Of a stretch of 64,000 bases of DNA, positions 8,389 through 17,439 are shown in pieces. The notes below the pieces were generated by a model. That model saw nothing but the letters and a program-made list of their open reading frames with translations. It was not told where the DNA came from and searched no databases. Source of the DNA: Faecalibacterium gallinarum (GTDB lineage Bacteria; Bacillota; Clostridia; Oscillospirales; Ruminococcaceae); contig NZ_BQKV01000018.1 in the NCBI RefSeq assembly GCF_022180365.1, forward strand, positions 52,045 through 116,044, written 5' to 3'. The position numbers and the translations under genes are program-made. Within the stretch, counting starts at the first letter, position 1; every line of letters starts with the position of its first letter.

Positions 8389-9870
8389 TCACAACAGGAT
8401 ACAGATCAGGCCGGTGCAGCCGTCGTTGATCACCCGCTCCAGAGTATCCTGGAGCCGGGCCCGGGCCTCCTGGGGCATATGGAGCAGTTTGCCCTGCAAG
8501 CCCTCGTTGACCAGCTCGTGGAGGCTTTTGCCGAAGATATTGGACTCCCAGATCTTCACCGGGTCCTCCTCGAAATCCCCCAGCAGGCTCTTGACCAGGT
8601 CCTCGCTCTGTTTCTCCGTCCCCACAATGGGGTTGATCTCGGTGCGGATCTCCGCCCGCATCATGTGGATGGAGGGGGCGCTGGCCTGGAGCCGGACCCC
8701 GTACCGGCCCCCCTGGCGGACGATCTCGGGTTGTTCCAGGTGCAGCTCGTTGATGGTGGGCATGACGATGCCGTAGCCGGTGGCCTCCACCTGTTCCAGG
8801 GCGCTGCGGATCTTGTCGTACTCCCGCCGGGCCCGGGCCAGCTCGATGATGCAGGGCATCAGCCCCGCCTCGTCCCCGATCTCCAGGCCGGTCTGCTCGC
8901 TGAGCACCTGGTAGAACACCTCCGGTTTCAGCTCCACCGTCACCCGGACGCTGCCCTCGGCCAGGTCCATGGACCCCACCACCGAGCGCTGGACCGCGTC
9001 ACATTCCAGGGCCTCGGCCCCTTCGGTGCCCTGCAAGTCCTTCATCCGGGTGATCTTCTCAGCAAATTTCAGGGCGGCATCGTAGACCGCGCTCTGGAGC
9101 CAGTGGCCGCTGTCCAGCATGGTGACCCACCGGGGCAGGGCGAAATCCAGCTCCTTCACCGGGAACTCATAGAGCACCGTCTCCAAGATCTTGCCCAGCT
9201 GGGCGGCGTCCAGATCCACACAGCTCACCGGCAGAACCGACCGGCCGTAGTCCCGCTCCATCCCGGCGGCCAGCTGAAGGGTCTCGGGTGCATCGGGGCG
9301 GGTGCTGTTGAGCAGAATAATAAAGGGTTTGCCCAGGGATTCCAGCTCACCGATGACCCGCTGCTCGGTTTTGGCGTAGCTCTCCCGGGGGATATCGCTG
9401 ACGGTGCCGTCGGTGGTAACCACGATCCCGATGGTGGAGTGCTCATAAATCACCTTCTGGGTGCCGGTCTCCGCCGCCTGGTCAAAGGGGATCTCCTCCT
9501 CAAACCAGGGGCTCTTGACCATCCGGGGTTTCTCGTTTTCCTCGTGGCCCATGGCGCCCTCCACCATATAGCCCACGCAGTCGATCAGCCGAACCCGGCA
9601 CTCGCCCCCGCCCTCCAGCTGGAGGGGAACCGCCGACTCCGGGATGAACTTGGGCTCGGTGGTCATGATGGTCCGCCCCGCGGCGGACTGGGGCAACTCG
9701 TCCCGGGCCCGGGCCCGGGCGGCGGCGTTCCCGATGCCGGGGAGAACCAGCTCTTCCATAAACCGCTTGATGAAGGTGCTCTTGCCGCTGCGCACCGGCC
9801 CCACAACCCCGATGTAGATATCGCCGCCGGTGCGCGCGCCAATCTCCCGATACAGCGCCGTATTTTCCAA
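8389..9870 (-). CDS. spoIVA: Stage IV sporulation protein A (spore coat morphogenetic ATPase)
   Basis: A 493-residue ATPase that polymerises on the forespore surface and forms the basement layer of the spore coat. GVVGPVRSGKSTFIKRFMEE at about residues 17-36 is the Walker A region and RLIDCVGYMVEGAMGH carries the Walker B-like segment. The length matches Bacillus SpoIVA. The start is a TTG preceded by GGGAGGATAAAAC; the frame continues upstream into sipL but there it is only a shadow. It lies 20 bp after sipL, its known partner in Clostridioides, in one operon. Confidence 0.96.
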   Translation of the reverse strand: MENTALYREIGARTGGDIYIGVVGPVRSGKSTFIKRFMEELVLPGIGNAAARARARDELPQSAAGRTIMTTEPKFIPESAVPLQLEGGGECRVRLIDCVGYMVEGAMGHEENEKPRMVKSPWFEEEIPFDQAAETGTQKVIYEHSTIGIVVTTDGTVSDIPRESYAKTEQRVIGELESLGKPFIILLNSTRPDAPETLQLAAGMERDYGRSVLPVSCVDLDAAQLGKILETVLYEFPVKELDFALPRWVTMLDSGHWLQSAVYDAALKFAEKITRMKDLQGTEGAEALECDAVQRSVVGSMDLAEGSVRVTVELKPEVFYQVLSEQTGLEIGDEAGLMPCIIELARARREYDKIRSALEQVEATGYGIVMPTINELHLEQPEIVRQGGRYGVRLQASAPSIHMMRAEIRTEINPIVGTEKQSEDLVKSLLGDFEEDPVKIWESNIFGKSLHELVNEGLQGKLLHMPQEARARLQDTLERVINDGCTGLICILL

Positions 9871-9890
9871 TGTTTTATCCTCCCTTTCGC

Positions 9891-11411
9891 TCAGGCCCCC
9901 GGCACCAGCAGGCGGCAGGGCGATGTCAGCGACTTGGTCCCCGCCTCCAGGTTGTTGGCCGTCATCATCTGGCTCGGGGAGACGTGGAATCTCCGGGCTA
10001 TTGCGAACAGCTCCTCGCCGGCTTGGGCGTAATAGATGCGCAGAGAAATTTCCGGGTCGGCCTGCGCCAGCTCCTCCCCCAGTTCGATCGCCCCGATACA
10101 AGGCCATTTGTGACGACATAGTACCGCTCCCTCCGCATGAACCGTAAGTGAAACTTCAAGTGTGCCCCCGACGCAGCTGGCCTGGATGCCCTCGGCACTG
10201 AGCCAGCACTCGGGGTACAATTCGCCCCCGGCCGGCGCTGCCGCCGGCATCGGCAGAACAAATTCCAGCGCCTTGTCGTAGCTTTCGATCTCGCCCAGGC
10301 TGTTCTCGCCAAAAGCCGTTACCAGCACCCGGGCCGTCAGCGCCGGGGTGTTGCCCCGCTGGACGATCTGGGTGGGGCCAAAGGACGCAAAACAGGCCAG
10401 CAGCCGGGTATTCTCATCCGGCAGCGGGCCGGAGCCGGTCACAGCGGCGCTCTCGTCCAGGGTACAGGCCAGTTTCTCAATTTCCAGCTCCTGGGTCTCG
10501 GCGCGGGTCTCGTACCGGGTGGAAAAGGCGTCCGTCACGCAGTTCAGCTCATAGGGGCGCCAGGCCCGCAGGTGGAGCAGCGCCGTGGCGGTCAGCCGCC
10601 CGGGGGCGTTCCCCTCCCCTTCCAGCACGGCAAAGCCCACCGGCTCCACCGTGCACAGGCACTGACAGTCCTCGGTCAGCCCCTCCACGTCCAGAATCTG
10701 GTTGAAGGGCACCGTCACCGTCTGGCTCTGGAGGGTTTTATCCCCCTGGGCCCGCCAGGCACAGCTGGCCCGGATCTCCCCTTTGGCCACCCCTTTGCCG
10801 TTCAGGAGTTTGAGCTCCCGCAGAACCGCCGACCCGGTGATATCCAGGATGGCGGCGGGGGGCTGGGGGAACCGCAGATCTCCGTCCGCGGTGATAAGCT
10901 TATCCAAAACGGCGGCGCACCGCACCCCCTGCAAAAGGGTCTGCTGCTGCTCCGCCCCGCCGTCCGACAGGGCGGTGATCACCTCGGTGCGGCACTGGGT
11001 GTGCACCGAGGCCACCAGCCCAAAGGCCCCCCGCACCTCGATCCGGCGGGAGTTCACCGCCCGGCAGTTGAGATACTCGGTCTCCCCCTCCACCACGGCG
11101 CTCCAGGAGGAAAACGCAAAGCTGGGCAGCTCCACGCTCTTGTTAAAGGGCAGTTTCTGTTCGGTCTGGCACAGACCCGCCCCGTCCTCGCCCTGGTAAT
11201 AGACAATACAGCGGATGTACCCTTCCAGCGTGAGCCTGCCCGGCTGAAGCTGCTTTTGCAGCACCACCGGGCGGGCAAAACACTTGACGATCTTGAACAC
11301 CTGAGGCAGATAGTCTGAGATCAGAATTTCGGTCTCGATGGGAATCTCCGCCTTGACGGTGCAGCTCCCGCCGGCGGCGGAAAGCGTATCGCGGAAAACC
11401 TTCAATTCCAT
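9891..11411 (-). CDS. sipL: SpoIVA-interacting coat protein SipL (DUF3794 + LysM)
   Basis: A 506-residue protein built of repeated DUF3794 (SipL/SPO-type) modules over about residues 5-440 and a C-terminal LysM domain (IYYAQAGEELFAIARRFHVS, then MMTANNL), with the final segment CRLLVPGA. In Clostridioides difficile the protein of this architecture binds SpoIVA through its LysM domain and is needed to anchor the coat. Here the gene lies directly upstream of spoIVA, which supports the same partnership. Start ATG with AAAGGAGCGCCGAAT; the alternative upstream ATG has no ribosome site. Upstream is a sigma-E-like promoter. Confidence 0.92.
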   Translation of the reverse strand: MELKVFRDTLSAAGGSCTVKAEIPIETEILISDYLPQVFKIVKCFARPVVLQKQLQPGRLTLEGYIRCIVYYQGEDGAGLCQTEQKLPFNKSVELPSFAFSSWSAVVEGETEYLNCRAVNSRRIEVRGAFGLVASVHTQCRTEVITALSDGGAEQQQTLLQGVRCAAVLDKLITADGDLRFPQPPAAILDITGSAVLRELKLLNGKGVAKGEIRASCAWRAQGDKTLQSQTVTVPFNQILDVEGLTEDCQCLCTVEPVGFAVLEGEGNAPGRLTATALLHLRAWRPYELNCVTDAFSTRYETRAETQELEIEKLACTLDESAAVTGSGPLPDENTRLLACFASFGPTQIVQRGNTPALTARVLVTAFGENSLGEIESYDKALEFVLPMPAAAPAGGELYPECWLSAEGIQASCVGGTLEVSLTVHAEGAVLCRHKWPCIGAIELGEELAQADPEISLRIYYAQAGEELFAIARRFHVSPSQMMTANNLEAGTKSLTSPCRLLVPGA

Positions 11412-11446
11412 ATTCGGCGCTCCTTTCCTGTCCTTGCGCATGGTGT

Positions 11447-11476
11447 ATTATATTCACCCCGCAAATCCCTTATGAC
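11447..11476 (-). promoter_or_regulatory. Candidate sigma-E promoter for sipL-spoIVA
   Basis: Minus strand GTCATAAG, 14 nt, AATATAAT. This resembles the mother-cell sigma-E consensus (ATA-containing -35, 14-nt spacer, CATACAAT-like -10), and no sigma-A -35 is present at the right distance. It ends about 35 nt upstream of the sipL start. Confidence 0.45.
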
Positions 11477-11676
11477 GGAGGCCAAACCCGGGGATCCGGT
11501 CAATTTTTTTCGGTTTGCTCCCGGTTTGTTTGCAGTTTTTTCAATTTTTTGTGGTAAAGTATGGACATGCAAAGACATACTTTCCTGTCAAAGCCTGGAT
11601 CCGGTGGTTTTACCTTTTCTTTTTCCATGGCAGAGAGTATAATATAGACAGGCTTTATCAAACTATGGAGGCTACT

Positions 11677-12645
11677 ATGTATAATTTTTCCGGCTGTCCC
11701 TGCTCGGTCTGCGGCAAGCCGCTCTCCCAAAAGGACGATATCGTTGTATGCCCTGACTGCGGCGCCCCTTACCACCGCGCCTGCTACGAAAAGGCGGGCG
11801 CCTGTGTCCACGCCGGCCAGCACGGGTCCGGCTTTGAGTGGACGCCCCCGGCAGAGGTTCTGGAGCAGCCGGTCTGCCCGGTCTGCGGCGAGCGCAACCC
11901 TGTGGGGGCCCAGCAATGCACCCACTGCCACGCCTCGCTCCAGAAAAAAGAACCGCCCGCCGAGCCGGGCGGCAGAGCGCCGCAGCCCGAAAGGCCCGGG
12001 GCGGGTTTTGATTACGCCAGCTTTTACCAGAACATGCAGAACCCGGGCGCGGGCGCAGCCGCCAGCCCCTTTGACGCCAGCCGGACGGTGGACGGCATCT
12101 CCTGCGCCGACTGGGAAAACTATCTGGGGCCCTTCGGCATCACCTATCTGAGCGATTTTCTCCGCATGCAGCGGGAGGACCGCAAAACGTCCATCAGCCT
12201 GGGGGCGACCCTTTTCGGACCCTTCTACTTCTTCTACCGCAAGGCCTGGAAACCCGCTTTCGGCTTTCTGGCGCTGGAGCTGGTGCTCAACCTGCCCACC
12301 CTGTTCCAGCTGATGCAGATTTCCGGCAGCCCTTATGCCCCGGGGTTCAGCTCCTCTACCCTGGTTGTTCTGACCCGGATCGCCTCCGTCGCCAGCTTCG
12401 TCATGATGATTGTGCGGGGCATCTACGGCAAGTATCTGTACCGCAAGAGCGCCGCAGAGCGGATCCGCCGCATCCAGGCCAATTTCCCGGACAGCGACCA
12501 GCGCGCCTTTGTCCTCCGGGCCCAGGGCGGCGTCAGCTGGGCGGCCGTGGTGGGCGCCTTTATGCTGCTGATGGTGTTCGGCGCGATCTTCAGCCTTTTC
12601 CTGGGGCCCAATCTGGAAGCCGTTCTCAACATGCTCTATCTGTGA
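11677..12645 (+). CDS. Prok-RING / zinc-ribbon membrane protein (DUF2628-like)
   Basis: A 322-residue protein. The N-terminal CSVCGKPLSQKDDIVVCPDCGAPYHRACY is a prokaryotic RING-finger, followed by a second zinc ribbon CPVCGERNPVGAQQCTHC (about 70-90), a Pro/Gly-rich linker, and a C-terminal part with a DUF2628-like helical region and three or four membrane segments (about 175-320). Function unknown; the zinc fingers face the cytosol if the C-terminal helices span the membrane. The ATG of MYNFSGCPC is used because GGAGG lies just upstream. A TATAAT at 11638-11643 could be its -10, but its -35 is weak. The 265-bp gap before the gene holds this and the divergent sipL promoter. Confidence 0.78.
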   Translation: MYNFSGCPCSVCGKPLSQKDDIVVCPDCGAPYHRACYEKAGACVHAGQHGSGFEWTPPAEVLEQPVCPVCGERNPVGAQQCTHCHASLQKKEPPAEPGGRAPQPERPGAGFDYASFYQNMQNPGAGAAASPFDASRTVDGISCADWENYLGPFGITYLSDFLRMQREDRKTSISLGATLFGPFYFFYRKAWKPAFGFLALELVLNLPTLFQLMQISGSPYAPGFSSSTLVVLTRIASVASFVMMIVRGIYGKYLYRKSAAERIRRIQANFPDSDQRAFVLRAQGGVSWAAVVGAFMLLMVFGAIFSLFLGPNLEAVLNMLYL

Positions 12646-12714
12646 GGCAAAGCCCTTTCTGTGGGGGCTAGAAAATAATGTAAGACAGTCAAAAAACAAA
12701 AAGGAGTTGGAGTC

Positions 12715-13590
12715 ATGAAACCAGTCACCAAAGCAGTCATCCCCGCCGCCGGTCTGGGCACACGGGTTCTGCCCGCCACCAAGGCAATGCCGAAAGGTAT
12801 GCTGCCCATTGTGGACAAACCTGCCATCCAGTATCTCGTGGAGGAGGCGGTCCGCTCTGGCGTCACCGATATCCTGATCATTCTGGGGCGGAACCAGAGC
12901 ATCATCGAGGATCACTTTGACCGCTGCCCGGAGCTGGAAGAAAAGCTGGCCGCCCCCGGCAAGGAAAAGCTGCTGGAGGAATGTCTGGGGATCGCCAATC
13001 TGGCCAACCTCTACTTTGTCCGCCAGAAGCAGACCCTGGGCCTGGGCCACGCGGTCAGCACCGCAAAGGCCTTTACCGGGGACGATCCCTTCCTGGTGAT
13101 TTACGGCGACGACGTCATCATCGGCGAGGACCCCGTCTGCGCCCAGCTGATCCGCGCTTATGAGGAATTCGGCCGCCCGGCCGCCGGCGTCTGCGCCGTC
13201 CCCTGGGAGGACGTGAGCCGCTATTGCAGCCTGAAAACCACCCCCATCCACGACAATTACTTCTTTGTGGACGACATGATCGAGAAGCCCAAGAAGGGCC
13301 AGGAGTTCAGCAACTATTCCATCCTGGGCCGGGTGCTGCTGACGCCGGAGATCTACGATCTGCTGGCCCGCACCAAGCCCGGCGCCGGCGGCGAGATCCA
13401 GCTGACCGACGCCATGGCAGAGTACGCCCGGACCAAGGGCGGCATGACCGCCGTGGCTTTCACCGGCAAGCACTACGACATGGGCAACAAGCTCTGCGTC
13501 GCCCAGGCGCAGGTGGAGCTGGCCCTCGCCCACCCCGAGATTGGCCCGGCGTTCCGGGAATATCTCAAAGAGTTCTGCAAGACCCTCTGA
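12715..13590 (+). CDS. galU: UTP-glucose-1-phosphate uridylyltransferase
   Basis: A 291-residue nucleotidyltransferase that makes UDP-glucose from UTP and glucose-1-phosphate, feeding cell-envelope sugars and the Leloir pathway. The nucleotide-binding signature AVIPAAGLGTRVLPATKAMPK sits at residues 7-27, and EKPKKGQ and GEIQLTDAM are family motifs. AAGGAGTTGGAGTC precedes the ATG. It is monocistronic, closed by the terminator at 13641. The galactokinase gene lies 1.4 kb further on, so both UDP-sugar steps are close together. Confidence 0.96.
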   Translation: MKPVTKAVIPAAGLGTRVLPATKAMPKGMLPIVDKPAIQYLVEEAVRSGVTDILIILGRNQSIIEDHFDRCPELEEKLAAPGKEKLLEECLGIANLANLYFVRQKQTLGLGHAVSTAKAFTGDDPFLVIYGDDVIIGEDPVCAQLIRAYEEFGRPAAGVCAVPWEDVSRYCSLKTTPIHDNYFFVDDMIEKPKKGQEFSNYSILGRVLLTPEIYDLLARTKPGAGGEIQLTDAMAEYARTKGGMTAVAFTGKHYDMGNKLCVAQAQVELALAHPEIGPAFREYLKEFCKTL

Positions 13591-13640
13591 GAAGGCCCGC
13601 TGAAGGTTTGACCAGCAAATTTTCAGAATAAGACAAACAA

Positions 13641-13677
13641 AAATGCCCCGCAGCTCTCGATGAGCTGCGGGGCATTT
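13641..13677. terminator. Bidirectional terminator between galU and rpsR
   Basis: AATGCCCCGCAGCTC pairs with GAGCTGCGGGGCATT around a 5-nt loop, with A and T runs on either side, so it can serve both convergent genes. Confidence 0.88.
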
Positions 13678-13716
13678 GCTGATTGCTGATTATTTTGAAC
13701 GGGTTGTTACATTCGA

Positions 13717-13974
13717 TTAGTCGCTGATATAGGGCATCAGAGCAACGTGACGAGCGCGCTTGATGGCGATGGTCAGCTCGCGCTGATGGTATGCGCAGGT
13801 GCCGGTCACACGGCGGGGAATGATCTTCGCACGCTCAGAGACGTACTTGCGCAGACGGGGAACATCCTTGTAATCGATGGTGTCGATACGATCGACACAG
13901 AAGCTGCAGACCTTCTTGCGGCCGCGGCGCATGGGGCGCGCGGGGCGAGAGCCTTCGGTTCTTTCAAAAGCCAT
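13717..13974 (-). CDS. rpsR: 30S ribosomal protein S18
   Basis: An 85-residue ribosomal protein that pairs with S6 on the small subunit platform. The core [35 protein letters not shown] is unmistakable. CSFC and the later C-AYH ligands indicate the zinc-binding form. CAGGAGGTAACCAGCA precedes the ATG. It is the last gene of rpsF-ssb-rpsR, the usual Firmicutes order. Confidence 0.98.
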   Translation of the reverse strand: MAFERTEGSRPARPMRRGRKKVCSFCVDRIDTIDYKDVPRLRKYVSERAKIIPRRVTGTCAYHQRELTIAIKRARHVALMPYISD

Positions 13975-14022
13975 TGCTGGTTACCTCCTGTTGAATTTTT
14001 TGATCGATACGGTTGCGAGAGT

Positions 14023-14502
14023 TTAGAACGGCAGATCGTCGTTGTCGTCGATCACGGCAAAATCATCCGCGCTGCCGGCGGAATAGCTGGGAGCAGCCTC
14101 CACAGCGGCCGGGCGCGCGTGCTGCGCGTTCTGGTAGGACGGACCGCCCTGATAGGGGGCGCCGGAACCTGTGTTGCCGGAATTCTTGGGGCCTGCAAAG
14201 CTGATGTTGTTGGCCACAATCTCGATCGCGTTCCGGTTGTTGCCGTTCTTATCCTGATACTGGCGGCTCTGGAGATTGCCTTCGATGGCAATCAGGCTGC
14301 CTTTCTGGAAATACTTGCAGACAAACTCGGCTTGCTGGCGCCAGGCGACCACATCAAAGAAGTCGGTCTGACGCTGTTCGCCCTGGCGGGCAAAATTGCG
14401 GTCGCATGCGATACGGAAGCTGGCAACGCTGATCCCGTTGGGGGTGGTGCGAAGCTCCGGGTCCGCCACAAGACGGCCCATGATGGCAACAACATTCAAC
14501 AT
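14023..14502 (-). CDS. ssb: Single-stranded DNA-binding protein
   Basis: A 159-residue SSB that coats single-stranded DNA in replication and repair. The OB-fold (about 1-105) begins MLNVVAIMGRLVADPELRTT; a Gly/Ala/Gln-rich linker follows, and the protein ends in the acidic tail DDNDDLPF used to recruit partner proteins. AAGGAGCTTGCCCT precedes the ATG. It is the middle gene of the S6-SSB-S18 operon. Confidence 0.98.
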   Translation of the reverse strand: MLNVVAIMGRLVADPELRTTPNGISVASFRIACDRNFARQGEQRQTDFFDVVAWRQQAEFVCKYFQKGSLIAIEGNLQSRQYQDKNGNNRNAIEIVANNISFAGPKNSGNTGSGAPYQGGPSYQNAQHARPAAVEAAPSYSAGSADDFAVIDDNDDLPF

Positions 14503-14530
14503 AGGGCAAGCTCCTTAGATTCTCTTGGAA

Positions 14531-14815
14531 TTAGTCTTCCTTAGCAACGATCAGGCTGCGCATGACGCCTTCAGTGATCTTGTACACACGGTCCAGCTCA
14601 GCGGGGAACTCGGGGGCACTGGTGAAGTTGATCACAGTGTAGACGCCCTCGGTCTCGTCGTTGATGGGGTAGGCCAGACGGCGCTTGCCCCACTCGTCGA
14701 TCGCATCAATCGTGCCATTGGCCTCGATCAGGGACTTGAACTTACCAACCAGAGCGGCGGTAGCCTCCTCGTCGAGGGTGGCGCTGGTAATCAGCATGGT
14801 TTCGTACTTTGCCAT
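14531..14815 (-). CDS. rpsF: 30S ribosomal protein S6
   Basis: A 94-residue protein beginning MAKYETMLITSATLDEE, with WGKRRLAYPINDETEGVY typical of S6. Start chosen at this ATG because AAAAGGAGGTGCTACAAA lies directly upstream; the longer frame runs through the leader RNA. The S6:S18 heterodimer is known to repress this operon through its leader in many Firmicutes. Confidence 0.98.
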   Translation of the reverse strand: MAKYETMLITSATLDEEATAALVGKFKSLIEANGTIDAIDEWGKRRLAYPINDETEGVYTVINFTSAPEFPAELDRVYKITEGVMRSLIVAKED

Positions 14816-14905
14816 TTTGTAGCACCTCCTTTTGGACTTTAGGGCCTCGGTTGAGGCCAAGGATCCGCAGACCAAAGAGCTCTGCGGGGCTGTCTTTCCA
14901 GACAG
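14816..14905 (-). promoter_or_regulatory. Structured leader of rpsF-ssb-rpsR (probable S6:S18 binding leader)
   Basis: The 90-nt leader folds into three small hairpins in transcript order: GCTGTC/GACAGC, CCGCAG/CTGCGG, and GGCCTC/GAGGCC with an AACC loop giving a CCG-containing segment just before the ribosome site. Position and the CCG element fit the known S6:S18 autoregulatory leader; the match to the covariance model was not tested. Confidence 0.55.
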
Positions 14906-14911
14906 CAATTT

Positions 14912-14940
14912 ATTATACCAAGTGTTTTGTCAAATGTCAA
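14912..14940 (-). promoter_or_regulatory. Consensus sigma-A promoter for rpsF operon
   Basis: Minus strand TTGACA, 17 nt, TATAAT: a perfect -35 and -10 with ideal spacing, as expected for a ribosomal protein operon. Confidence 0.93.
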
Positions 14941-14993
14941 CGGGGAATTTCCGCTTTTTTGCAGAAAAAACAATTTTTACTCCGGCATTTTTC

Positions 14994-16286
14994 TCACAGC
15001 ACAAAACAAGCCCCCTGCTCCCGCAGGGTCATCTCGTGGCAGCTGCCCGGGCCGAACACCGCCTCGATCCGGCTGCGGTATTCTCCCAGCAGATCCCGGG
15101 GCACAAAGGCCTGGATGGTACCCGCAAAGCCGCCGCCCTGCATCCGCCAGACCCCTCCCCGGCCCCCCAGCACCTGCTGGCTGACAGCCAGCGCCACCGA
15201 CAGGCTCTGGTGAGCGGGAGAGCCGGAACAGTAGACGTTCTGGCAGAGAGTAAAGGAATCGTGGCCGCTGGCCAGAATCAGCCCCATAAAGTCGTCAAAC
15301 CGGCCCTCCCGCAGGGCCCGCACCTGCTCGGGCACCCGGGCATTCTCTCTAAAGTAGTGCATGGCCCGCAGCGCCGCCCGGTCTCCGCAGGCCCGGCGCA
15401 CCCGGGGCAGCTCTGCCCAGAAGTCCTCCGGAGCCACCTGGCCCAGCACCCCGCAGCCGAACTGGGCCGCCACCGCCTCCATCTCCTGGCGGATGGCCGC
15501 AAACTCCCCGGTCAGCTCGCTGTGGCTGCCCCGGGTATCCACCACGCAGAGGGCAATCTCCGGGGGCAAAAGCCCGGGAATATGGATTTTTTCCACCTGG
15601 GGCTGGTCGGGCTGGACAAAATCTGCAAAGACCACGCCTCCCACGGCGCTGGTCAGCTGGTCCAGCAGGCCGCTGGGTTTTCCGAAATAGATGTTCTCCG
15701 CATACTGGCCAATCCGCGCCACCTGGGGCGGGGTCAGCCCGGCCTGGTATTCGTGGTTCAGGATCGCCCCCATCGCCATCTCAAAGGCCGCCGAGCTGGA
15801 CAGCCCCGATCCCCGCAGCACATCGCTGGTGGTGTAGGCATCGAACCCGCCCACCGGCCGCCCCGCCGCACGGAACCCCTCCGCCAGGCCCCGGATCAGG
15901 CTGGCCGAGTGGGTGGACTCCCGGTGCTGGGGGTGGGGTTCGGCCAGGTCGATGACGTCCAGTTTATTGAACCCCCGGGACTTGACCCGGATATAACCGT
16001 CGGTGTTTTTCGCGGCCACCGCCACCAGGTCCAGCTGGACCGCCGCCGCCAGCCCATAGCCGTGCTGGTGGTCGGTGTGGTTGCCCCCCAGTTCGGTCCG
16101 CCCCGGAGAGGAAAAAAGCTGCACTTCCCTGCCCGGGCCATAATACCGCTCAAACTCCGTCAGCGCCGCGCACCAGCGCGCCCGCTGCCGCGCCAGTACC
16201 TCTTCCCGCTCTCCATACAGGCCGCACAGCAGATCATCCCACCTGCCCTGCTCAATCTCCTGCCGTCTCTGCGCACTGGTCGCCAT
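14994..16286 (-). CDS. galK: Galactokinase family protein (GHMP kinase)
   Basis: A 430-residue GHMP kinase. SSPGRTELGGNHTDHQHGYG (about residues 44-65) is the galactokinase substrate-binding signature and VLRGSGLSSSAAFE is the phosphate-binding GHMP motif. It phosphorylates galactose to galactose-1-phosphate in the Leloir pathway; the slightly long N terminus (about 40 residues before the signature) is usual for the Clostridia subgroup. The start ATG (MATSAQRRQE) follows GAAGGGGGCGGC. It is divergent from an AraC regulator 262 bp away, which may control it. No galT or galE lies nearby; galU is at 12.7 kb. Confidence 0.88.
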   Translation of the reverse strand: MATSAQRRQEIEQGRWDDLLCGLYGEREEVLARQRARWCAALTEFERYYGPGREVQLFSSPGRTELGGNHTDHQHGYGLAAAVQLDLVAVAAKNTDGYIRVKSRGFNKLDVIDLAEPHPQHRESTHSASLIRGLAEGFRAAGRPVGGFDAYTTSDVLRGSGLSSSAAFEMAMGAILNHEYQAGLTPPQVARIGQYAENIYFGKPSGLLDQLTSAVGGVVFADFVQPDQPQVEKIHIPGLLPPEIALCVVDTRGSHSELTGEFAAIRQEMEAVAAQFGCGVLGQVAPEDFWAELPRVRRACGDRAALRAMHYFRENARVPEQVRALREGRFDDFMGLILASGHDSFTLCQNVYCSGSPAHQSLSVALAVSQQVLGGRGGVWRMQGGGFAGTIQAFVPRDLLGEYRSRIEAVFGPGSCHEMTLREQGACFVL

Positions 16287-16483
16287 AATGCCGCCCCCTT
16301 CGCCGCATTTATCCGATTCGATTCTCCCCGCCCGGGCCGGCCGCCGCTCTGTGCCCCGCCCGCGCCCAAAGCATTTTATTTTTAGATAGGAACATTGTAA
16401 TGCACCGCGGTCCATTTTTCAATTTACAGATGGATTGATTCCGCATTTTTGGCGTCAAGGCCAAAGAAGAAAATGTACTTTTG

Positions 16484-16513
16484 TTGAATTTGCAGTACAA
16501 GTTATGCTATACT
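16484..16513 (+). promoter_or_regulatory. Sigma-A promoter for araC-rlmD
   Basis: TTGAAT, 18 nt, TATACT, with TG one base before the -10 (extended -10). It ends 35 nt upstream of the AraC start. The rest of the 262-bp gap shared with galactokinase shows no clear minus-strand promoter, so galactokinase may depend on an activator. Confidence 0.65.
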
Positions 16514-16548
16514 TGCTAAAGCACAAGTCGTTACAGGAGGAGACGAAC

Positions 16549-17427
16549 ATGCCCGACGTATACAAGCAATCCTTCAAACAGAATTACAGCAACAATATAG
16601 AGCTGTCCATCTTCAACTGCGGGCTGGAGCGCTGCGCCCCCGGCCATACCTGGGGCCCCGGCATCCGGGATCATTACCTGATCCATCTGGTGCTCTCGGG
16701 CAAAGGAACCTTTCACCTGAACGGCCGAACCTGGGAGCTGAGCCCCGGCGACCTCTTTCTGGTCCAGCCCAACCAGCTGAACACCTATGCCGCCGACACC
16801 CAGCAGCCCTGGGAATACTGCTGGATCGGCTTCAACGGCGTCTGCGCCCACAAGCTGGTGGGGCTGCTCCCCTTCAGCGACACCGAACCGGTCCACCACA
16901 CCGAAAATCCGGAGGCCATCCGCAAAGCCATGGAGGACGTCTATCTCTCCCGGGGGATGCAGCCCGAGAACGAGACGGCCATGGTGGGGTACTTATACCT
17001 GTTTATCTCCGCTTTGATGCGGGAGCGGAACGAGCGCAAACCCCACGCCTCCAACTCGTCCAACCAGTACGTTTTGAACGCCATCAAGTTCATCCAGTTC
17101 AACTACTCCCACGACATCTCCATCGACGACGTGGCCAAGAGCGTCGGTGTTTCCCGCAGCCACCTTTACCGGGTCTTTATGACCAACGTGGGCAAAAGTC
17201 CCATCGACTACCTGACCGAATATCGGATCAACGAAGCCTGCAAACTGCTGCGGGCCGGCAATCTTTCCATCGCTGAGGTGGCTATTTCGGTAGGCTTTTT
17301 CGATCAGTTCTATTTTTCGCGGGTATTCAAACGGGCAAAAGGGGTTCCGCCCAGCAAGTACGCCGCCCAGCAGGAACAGCAGAACGCCGCCCAGGAGGAG
17401 CCTGAGCTGTCGGTTGCTCAGTCCTGA
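16549..17427 (+). CDS. AraC family transcriptional regulator
   Basis: A 292-residue regulator with an N-terminal cupin-type sugar-sensing domain (about 20-150; LIHLVLSGKGTFHLNG, LSPGDLFLVQPNQ) and two C-terminal helix-turn-helix motifs (about 190-285; VAKSVGVSRSHLYRVF and IAEVAISVGFFDQFYFSRVFKR). Such proteins usually activate sugar-use genes. It is divergent from the galactokinase gene, its most likely target, and 12 bp upstream of rlmD. ACAGGAGGAGACGAAC precedes the ATG. A related regulator lies at 40708 beside the sugar ABC importer. Confidence 0.92.
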   Translation: MPDVYKQSFKQNYSNNIELSIFNCGLERCAPGHTWGPGIRDHYLIHLVLSGKGTFHLNGRTWELSPGDLFLVQPNQLNTYAADTQQPWEYCWIGFNGVCAHKLVGLLPFSDTEPVHHTENPEAIRKAMEDVYLSRGMQPENETAMVGYLYLFISALMRERNERKPHASNSSNQYVLNAIKFIQFNYSHDISIDDVAKSVGVSRSHLYRVFMTNVGKSPIDYLTEYRINEACKLLRAGNLSIAEVAISVGFFDQFYFSRVFKRAKGVPPSKYAAQQEQQNAAQEEPELSVAQS

Positions 17428-17439
17428 CAGGAGGAAGTT

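Noticed and set aside
8389..10119. A longer spoIVA frame running into sipL.
   Set aside because: The family starts at the TTG at 9870, which has GGGAGGA upstream; the extra residues match sipL in another frame.
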